Shown here: in pieces, positions 58,051 through 64,000 of the stretch
Position numbering within the stretch: the first letter of the stretch is position 1
Layout: every line of letters begins with the position of its first letter
NCBI GenBank assembly: GCA_019787685.1
Contig: JAHNUO010000002.1
Coordinates: forward strand, 1,860,001-1,924,000
Source: Chiua virens
Taxonomy: Eukaryota; Basidiomycota; Agaricomycetes; Boletales; Boletaceae
Direction of reading: 5' to 3'
Length of the DNA: 64,000 bases
Notes under the pieces: generated by a model
Told to the model about the DNA's origin: nothing
What the model saw: only the letters and a program-made list of their open reading frames with translations
Database searches by the model: none
Program-made: the position numbers and the translations under genes

Positions 58051-61000
58051 ATGGATAAAGAGATACATCAGCTTGTCGAAATGGTACGCTCTACTTCCAG
58101 ACACGCTGCGTGAAAATCAACATTTATTGCTGATCCCAGGGTGCAACCGTGCCCCAAGCGCGGGCTGCCTTGCGGAAATACAAAGATGTCATGCAGGCAG
58201 CGGAGCGCATTTTCGATGGCGAGTTTCCAAACGTCACAGACAGCGATGGCGACGTGCGGATGGCACCGGTCACTCCAACGGGTCCGATGAGCCCTTCGCG
58301 TACCCCCGCTGCTCTTGTGCGTACAGACCCATTGCCTACAGCATCTCCTGTTGATGTCTTCTAGTCTCCAGAACAAGTGGACGAGGACGAAGATCTCGAT
58401 ATGCGAGACAACGATAACGAAGACGATGGTAGGTTTATACATTTGTCAGTAGCCGTATGTTCATCCGTTACCCAGTTGATGATTACATTGACTACGATTC
58501 CGATTACGAGACAAGACGAAATACGGGGGAGGTTGACCCCTATGCAGGCAAATATGAACCTTTGAGCATGTGATCTGGCAATTAACCGCACTACAGGTGT
58601 CTTCTTTTCCAAGGATCGTCGCGAGGAAGTAATCGAAGTGGAGGAAGAACCAGAATCTACTGTTTTTCCGGGATTTAAGGAACCAGTCAAACTCATGATG
58701 CAGGGTGACTGGATGAGGGGCTGTCCTGAAGGCACTGAGCAGACATATTTGTTCGGCCTCTACGACTTCCTAAGCAACGAGAAATGCTCCTGTCCTCAGG
58801 GATGTGGGTATAAGTTTGATCGAAAGAGAAGCGACTTCTTTCCGCTTTTTGTGAGTTGCAATTGCATCTTTTCATTGTCTGAGAGTTCACTGTGCCCTAT
58901 AGCCTGAATTTTCGGCCTATATCGAGCATTTGCGTCATAACGTGAGGCGACTATGCCCCAATTGCAGCACCGAGTTTTGTTTTGCGTGTGGTGAAACGAT
59001 CAATCCCGGAAATAATCATACAAGTGCTTCTGTCGACGGCAGCTTGTTCCATTGTTCGAATCTACAGGGCGTCATATTAGGCGTCGGGCTTGCAATGTTG
59101 GAAGCGATGTTTGCGGAACAAAGACGTCAGTTAGGAGAAGAGCAGAGCCAAGGAGCTGCGAAAGCAAAGTCGAGCAAGAAACGCAAGATAGATCTTTTTC
59201 ACCCTCATACATCTATCACTAACGGTGACGATGATGAAGATGACGCGTATTATATGTCCTTACCCACCGGGAAGAAAGCCCGAGGAGGGACTGGATATGC
59301 GGGTGAGGGCCGCGAGGACGTAAGTCGCATGTCCAGTAGCACTGGTTGTTCCACTTAATGTTCTTAGACTTCTGGGCAAGTCGAGGCGCAAGCTCAACAG
59401 CGCGCCAAAGATGAGAGAATCGGTTCACTCCTCTCCCAAATACGAGTTTATCTTCCCTCACTCCGCAGGGAGGGTGGGGCTCTTACAAGTGATTATATGG
59501 TCCACCCCACCGCGTTGGCGCATCTACGGCGGCGCTTCAATTTCCTCTGCTCGACCCTCCTTCGAAACGATTCATTGTCGGACATGTCTGACAGGTCCAT
59601 CCTGTACTTTGAGCTGTTTGAATGGCTTGAGGTGAGTAGCGTTCCTTGGAGGATTCGGTTACGATACCATTCTTTGCCTAGACCATTTCCAATCACGAAG
59701 CTTTAGCAAGCATGATGGCCATGCCTATCATGGTTGGTGGGTCGATCAAGTCTGTCGCTCCGAAGAGGGTTGGCAAAGGCAAGTCGGTAATTCGGGAACG
59801 CACAATCATCTATGAAGGCAGTGCCGGGCCTCGTGAGTTGCTTGAAAGCATCGTCATACAAGCACAGGCAGCTATCAAGGGTCTTGAGGGAATGAAGTCT
59901 GCGGAACCCGAAGAAGAGGAGATGACTGAGGAACAGAAACGAATGACTACAGACAAGGGAAAGGGCAAAGAGAAGGAATCGTCCCCATCGCTGTCGGATG
60001 AAAACCAGAGATTGCTCGCCTTCTGTCAACGAATTCTGATGACGGCGAACGCCATCGATCGTTCTTTGCGAGAGACAAAGGGTGATGCATTCGTTGATAG
60101 GTTACACGCATCGCTACCCAAGATCGCGTCCTCTTCAGCATTCGATCTTACGTCGATGCAAGTTGGCAGCACTGAAGAAGAGCGGCGGAAGGTGTATGTT
60201 GACTGGGCAACGCAAGTACGATTTGAGTACTGCGACCTCACTGTGATCCACACAGAGGCGATACCACATGAAGATACAGTACCACATTACAAATTCTTCT
60301 TCAACAGTGAAGCACGGATGCTTGCAAGCTCGGATATTCCAAAGCGTTCACTGGCTATTGCCAAAGAGGTACCCAGAGTCGAAATTGTAATCTCTGGCGC
60401 TGACAAACCTGATCATTCCTAGCTTGCCGTGCTGACAACCAATCTTCCCGTTTCTTGGGATTCGTCGATCTTCTTGAGAGTAGATGAGAATCGCGTTGAT
60501 GTCATCAAGGCACTTATCATCGGTCCAGAAGGAACACCGTGAGTTCGTCTTTCGAGGCTTGTTCAGCAACTGACCCAACTTGTAGGTATCAAGATGGATG
60601 GTCAGTACTGATTTAATCGATATGGCAATTATCTGAGTCAAGACCTTACAGCTTCCTGTTCGATATATTCCTCGGACCGAGCTATAACCAATCGCCGCCT
60701 AGTGTGAAGTACATGACGGTAATGCGCAATACTGAGTCGGCGGATACTATCTAACTTTCCCTTCTTGCTTGAAGACAAACGGTGGAAAATATCGCTTCAA
60801 TCCCAATCTATATGCGGTAAGTAGATTTCTGATAATGTATACTTCTTACTGACCAATCCATGCTAGGATGGTAAAGTGTGCCTGTCCCTTCTCGGCACTT
60901 GGACTGGCCCTGGCTGGATATCAGGCCGGTCGACATTACTGCAGGTAAGTTGTTTGCTGACAGAGGTCATAAGCTGGTAGACGGATCGCGCTTTCAGGTT

Positions 61001-61483
61001 CTGATCTCTATCCAATCGATGATCTTGTGTGACGAGCCCTACTTGAATGAGCCAGGATGGGCAAACGGTGGCGGAACACCGCAGTCCAAAGCATGTAAGT
61101 CGGTCAACCATGGATTGGGACTTTGCTCATAGCCGCAGACTCGGCGAATGTGCGACGAATGGTTGTAAGAACCGCGGTACGGGTCTTATGGTTCTTTTTT
61201 ACAATCGATAGTTCTTACGCGCCCACTGTAGATGCTAGCAAACTTGAAGACTCCCCCTGAGCCATTTGGCGACGTCATTCGCACTCATTACCGATTGAAG
61301 GCACAAACTGTCTCTGCTCAGCTGGACAAGTGGCTCGCCATCGACGATGGAAAACCGATCTCTGGTGATGCATTCAATATTTCCGGAAGGGGTGATACCG
61401 GTTCTAGTTCTAGTGCGTTCAAGAAGGACATAGAGGAGATGCAGAATTTGTTGAAGCACCTGCAGGACGGCACGTTTGAGTAG
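58051..61483 (+). CDS. UBA-IBR-UBC protein, candidate E2/E3 ubiquitin hybrid
   Basis: A ubiquitin-system protein with three parts. The start at 58051 opens a UBA-like domain (MDKEIHQLVEMGATVPQAR, then AALRKYKDVMQAAERIFDGE). A cysteine-rich TRIAD/IBR-like region follows: NEKCSCPQGCGYKFDRKRSD, YIEHLRHNVRRLCPNCSTEF and CFACGETINPGNNHTSASVD with a closing histidine and cysteine. The C-terminal UBC fold has ALIIGPEGTPYQDGCFLFDI, GPSYNQSPPSVKYMTTNGG and the active-site segment FNPNLYADGKVCLSLLGTW (catalytic Cys after KV), then VLISIQSMILCDEPYLNEPG. This UBC is closest in style to BIRC6/UBE2O/UBE2Z. A GC-AG intron lies at 58548-58596. About 13 exons keep phase with no frame break. Confidence 0.85.
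58548..58596 (+). other. GC-AG intron in the UBA-IBR-UBC gene
   Basis: Donor GCAG|GCAAAT, acceptor CTACAG. Splicing joins DPYAG to VFFSKDRR in frame. The only GT alternative (about 58570) would leave a 27-base intron out of phase. Confidence 0.65.
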
Positions 61484-61618
61484 GGGTATTGTGCGGCTTT
61501 TACAATGGTACTTTGATCATATCATGTGATTGCTGTGGTGTGAATATTTGAATTCCTGGGCGCGAATAGCAGTGCAGTTTAAAAGCAAAGATAACTCGCC
61601 TGCAACGCCCAACGAATC

Positions 61619-62914
61619 ATGCCAGTTATGAGCGACTCTGCACTTCATGCCCTAGCTGGCGCCGCTGGAGGGATGGCGGCAATGTCGGTAACCTAGCGAG
61701 TATCATTACCTTTCAGCATCAGCAACAACGTTTGTTAATTCTACCCAAACAGTCCGCTGGTCGTCCTCTCAACCCGTGCAGCAATTGACACTAAGCCCGA
61801 TGACAAGGTGCATAGTACTCGTGACACACAATCTACCTTCATTTGCTGACGTCACTGTCACATGTGTCAGAGCTTTTCACGGGTGATACTGGACATCCTC
61901 AACCGAGAAGGTTTACGCGGGCTATATAGTGGGCTCAGTTCGAGTCTGCTCGGCATTGCAATTACGAACGGGTGAGCTTCTAGGATGGCGTCTTTTTTGC
62001 TATCTTGAACTTAGTCACCATCAACAGGTTTTACTACTACTTTTACGAGCGCTCGCGTGGCATTCTCATCAATTCAAGGTCGGGGAGCAAGGCGCTCAGC
62101 ACGGTCGAGTCAATACTCGCTGGCCTCATTGCAGGTAAACAGTCGCTGAAATGCCAACGCCTCGTTGACCGATCATGCCTTGAATGAATGACACAGGCTC
62201 TGCGACGACCATCATCAGTAATCCCATCTGGGTCGTTCAAACATCCCAAGCGGTGCACAGCGTGACCGATCCGTCAACATCCAAGTCCAGAAAGCTCGAT
62301 ATATTTGAGACCATCCAGAAAATCCTATCCAAGGATGGTGTCGCGGGGTTTTGGCGAGGCATCGGTCCGGCACTCGTGCTGGTCATTAATCCGGTTATCC
62401 AGTATACGGTGTTTGAGCAACTCAAGAACGTGTTGATCAAGAGCCGTCTGGCGAGGTTGCCGCCGGGTCAACGGCGCGCTGGTTTAGCGGTGTTGACCGA
62501 TTGGGATTTCTTTTTCTTGGGCGCGTTTTCAAAATTGGGTACGTGTGCGAGTGGCTCGAGCGTTTCACCGTGATCTTTGACGTTGACTTGCTGGACGCCA
62601 ATAGTTGCCACTGGGACGACGTATCCCTATATGTAAGAGTACCCGTGCGCGCTCTTTTTTTTTTCTGAGATGACTCATGCCGTTTGTAAAGTGTCGTCAA
62701 GAGCCGACTACAAGCGGGCAATGCGAGCGCTGAACGTTACAAGTCTGCATTCCACGGGCTGTTGACGATTTTCCGGGAGGAGGGACTTCAGGGCCTGTAT
62801 GGCGGTGCACAGAGTAAACTCCTCCAGAGTGTGCTCACGGCCGCGATCCTCTTTGCAGCGCAGAAGAGAATATACGATGTGACCAACAAGGTGGGGAAGC
62901 GCAAGTCATCTTGA
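61619..62914 (+). CDS. Peroxisomal mitochondrial-carrier-family protein (PMP47/SLC25A17-like)
   Basis: Six-helix solute carrier, probably peroxisomal adenine nucleotide or cofactor exchanger. The start at 61619 gives MPVMSDSALHALAGAAGGMA. A GC-AG intron restores SVTYPLVVLSTRAAIDTKP, a PMP47-style first carrier signature. The second repeat has ESILAGLIAGSATTIISNPI and WVVQTSQAVHS; the third has TTYPYIVVKSRLQAGN and GLQGLYGGAQSKLLQSVLTA. Repeat helices end with the usual EG-x-x-G-x-Y/W motifs. The C-terminus is KRIYDVTNKVGKRKSS. Eight exons keep phase. The location call rests on the SNPIWVVQT and FYYYFYE motifs shared with PMP47. Confidence 0.88.
61696..61752 (+). other. GC-AG intron in the peroxisomal carrier gene
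   Basis: Donor ACCTA|GCGAGT, acceptor AAACAG. It restores the carrier text SVTYPLVVLS; the nearby GT (GTAACC) leaves the wrong phase and loses the conserved Tyr-Pro. Confidence 0.7.
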
Positions 62915-63127
62915 ATCTGTGGATTGTCGTGACTGACGCAGGATTATACGCAGGCTGTCTCATCATTGAAAAAATAAAGATAGTTAGACTTTATAATAGT
63001 TGAGTACTGAGTATTGTATCGTAGACTATGATATATTCGTATGGGACCGCAAACCCCAGTGACTTGCGCTTGAGTCCGCAATCATCGATCCTTGTAATGC
63101 GCTCTACACAGCCGCTCGCTTGAATAG

Positions 63128-63768
63128 ATGCCTCCACCACTTCGTCTCAATGCCGTCGCTTTTATCTCACCCCAGAACCACCCCATTCTGGTACGTACAT
63201 TCCAAAAGGGTCAAGAGCTCAAGTACCACTATGTCGCCCACACGAGCCTGGACGTGATCGAAGAACGCAGTCAGCCCATTTCCCCGTCCCGGATCGTTAC
63301 ACGACGTATCTAACCCACATGTCTTTTTTTTCCTTTGCACATGTACGATGATAGTCGCCAGTACTGGCAGCAGCACTGCCAAACCGATAGATGGCTACCT
63401 CGGGCTGTTGTACGTGATGGACGACGTCGCTGCATACGGCTACGTCACCCCGCTCAAAGTCAAGATCGTCCTGGCGCTCGCATTGACGGACTCGGTTGTC
63501 CGAGACGCCGATGTCATCATGGTGCGCACACCCACCCCACGCTTGCGATGACTCACCGCGTGACGATGCGGGCAGACGTTCAAGGCGCTGCACATGGCTC
63601 TCTACCAAGCCATCTCGAACCCGTTTCTCAAACTCGACGTTGTGTCGGACCCGACCATTTCGAGCGACCAACTTGCCGTACCTCGCCGTCGGGAGCACGC
63701 GGTGGAAAACGTTTCGGAGAAAAGTGGACGAGATAAGTAGAGCGTTGGGCAATCAGACCGTGTCCTGA
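63128..63768 (+). CDS. TRAPP-associated protein TRAPPC2L/Tca17
   Basis: Sedlin-fold factor of TRAPP complexes in Golgi trafficking. The start at 63128 gives MPPPLRLNAVAFISPQNHPI and LVRTFQKGQELKYHYVAHTS with LDVIEER. An intron leads to STAKPIDGYLGLLYVMDDVA, AYGYVTPLKVKIVLALALTD and SVVRDADVIM, and a second intron to TFKALHMALYQAISNPFLKL. The C-terminus VGSTRWKTFRRKVDEISRAL lies one base out of frame from DVVSDPTIS, so one surplus base falls at about 63660-63675. Uncorrected, the frame stops at about 63739. Confidence 0.88.
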
Positions 63769-63796
63769 AAGAAAGCATGATCGTTTTTTTGCGCCT

Positions 63797-64000
63797 TCAC
63801 ATGTGTTCAACGGGGCCGTTCGGACTGGTTCGCAGGCTCGTCGTGGTGTAGCGGCCCTCGAGCCAATTTTTTCCTTCCACGACGTTGCCTTGTTTCAATT
63901 GGGAACTGGAACCAAACAAGAAGTCGTCCCTCCAATGACTCAGGCTCTTTGAGCTCTCCGGGTTTGAGACAGATACGGGGACAACATCCATACTTGACGC
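63797..64000 (-). CDS. Partial gene at the window edge, unidentified
   Basis: Two minus-strand frames stay open from the right edge. One stops at 63797 (ending SLRTSPNGPVEHM), the other at about 63807 (containing GRLLVWFQFPIETRQRRGRK). Which, if either, is coding cannot be decided without the sequence beyond the window. No family is recognised. Confidence 0.25.
   Translation of the reverse strand, partial: ASSMDVVPVSVSNPESSKSLSHWRDDFLFGSSSQLKQGNVVEGKNWLEGRYTTTSLRTSPNGPVEHM

Noticed and set aside
1..63768. Programmed +1 frameshifting as the cause of the many frame breaks
   Set aside because: The break sites share no slippery codon, stop codon or structure, occur at unrelated positions, include one-base losses as well as gains, and many intact genes lack them. 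Assembly error is simpler.

Overview
This window reads as nuclear DNA of a filamentous basidiomycete, probably an Agaricomycete. The genes are dense and cut by many short introns of about 45-65 bases. The families are fungal, including an Opy2-type HOG anchor, Dal5-type permease, DUF6534 seven-helix protein, Mpo1, Kcs1 and a Rat1 with an RGG tail. I cannot name the species. About 33 genes can be supported, on both strands, often as divergent pairs separated by 70-250 bases. There is no operon structure and I saw no tRNA, rRNA or CRISPR array.

Layout. 1-6.0 kb: 5' part of an Mbp1-like APSES factor, Cdc14 phosphatase, uroporphyrinogen decarboxylase, Shg1-like COMPASS subunit. 6.2-14.3 kb is a more accessory stretch: a cytochrome P450, a DUF6534 membrane protein and a Dal5-type permease, with gene-poor gaps. 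14.5-23.8 kb: mitochondrial GatC, dUTPase, an unrecognised disordered protein, a sugar porter, a short-chain dehydrogenase, Mpo1 dioxygenase and Sec22. 24.9-35.8 kb: a proline-rich tandem-repeat protein, then RAT1, GCD2 (eIF2B delta) and FHL1, three genes of RNA and ribosome supply side by side. 35.8-40.2 kb is gene-poor and holds one AT-rich orphan gene. 40.3-54.5 kb: KCS1, QCR9, mitochondrial uS11, FMN1, TAF8, a SNAPc4-like Myb protein, SND2, a Mei5/Sfr1 homologue and CAF16. 55.7-63.8 kb: Opy2-like anchor, a UBA-IBR-UBC ubiquitin protein, a peroxisomal carrier and TRAPPC2L.

Functional themes are housekeeping: mitochondrial function (GatC, QCR9, uS11m), transcription (MBP1, SHG1, TAF8, SNAPc4-like, CAF16, FHL1), secretion (SEC22, SND2, TRAPPC2L) and cofactor synthesis (heme, FMN).

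Two cross-cutting observations matter for anyone using this annotation. First, at least ten well-conserved genes carry isolated one-base frame breaks, mostly extra bases, inside invariant motifs. Residual assembly indels are the most economical explanation, so these genes are not called pseudogenes. Second, four introns need a GC donor instead of GT to restore conserved protein sequence. The most unusual proteins are the UBA-IBR-UBC candidate E2/E3 hybrid at 58.1-61.5 kb and the AT-rich orphan at 38.0-39.3 kb.
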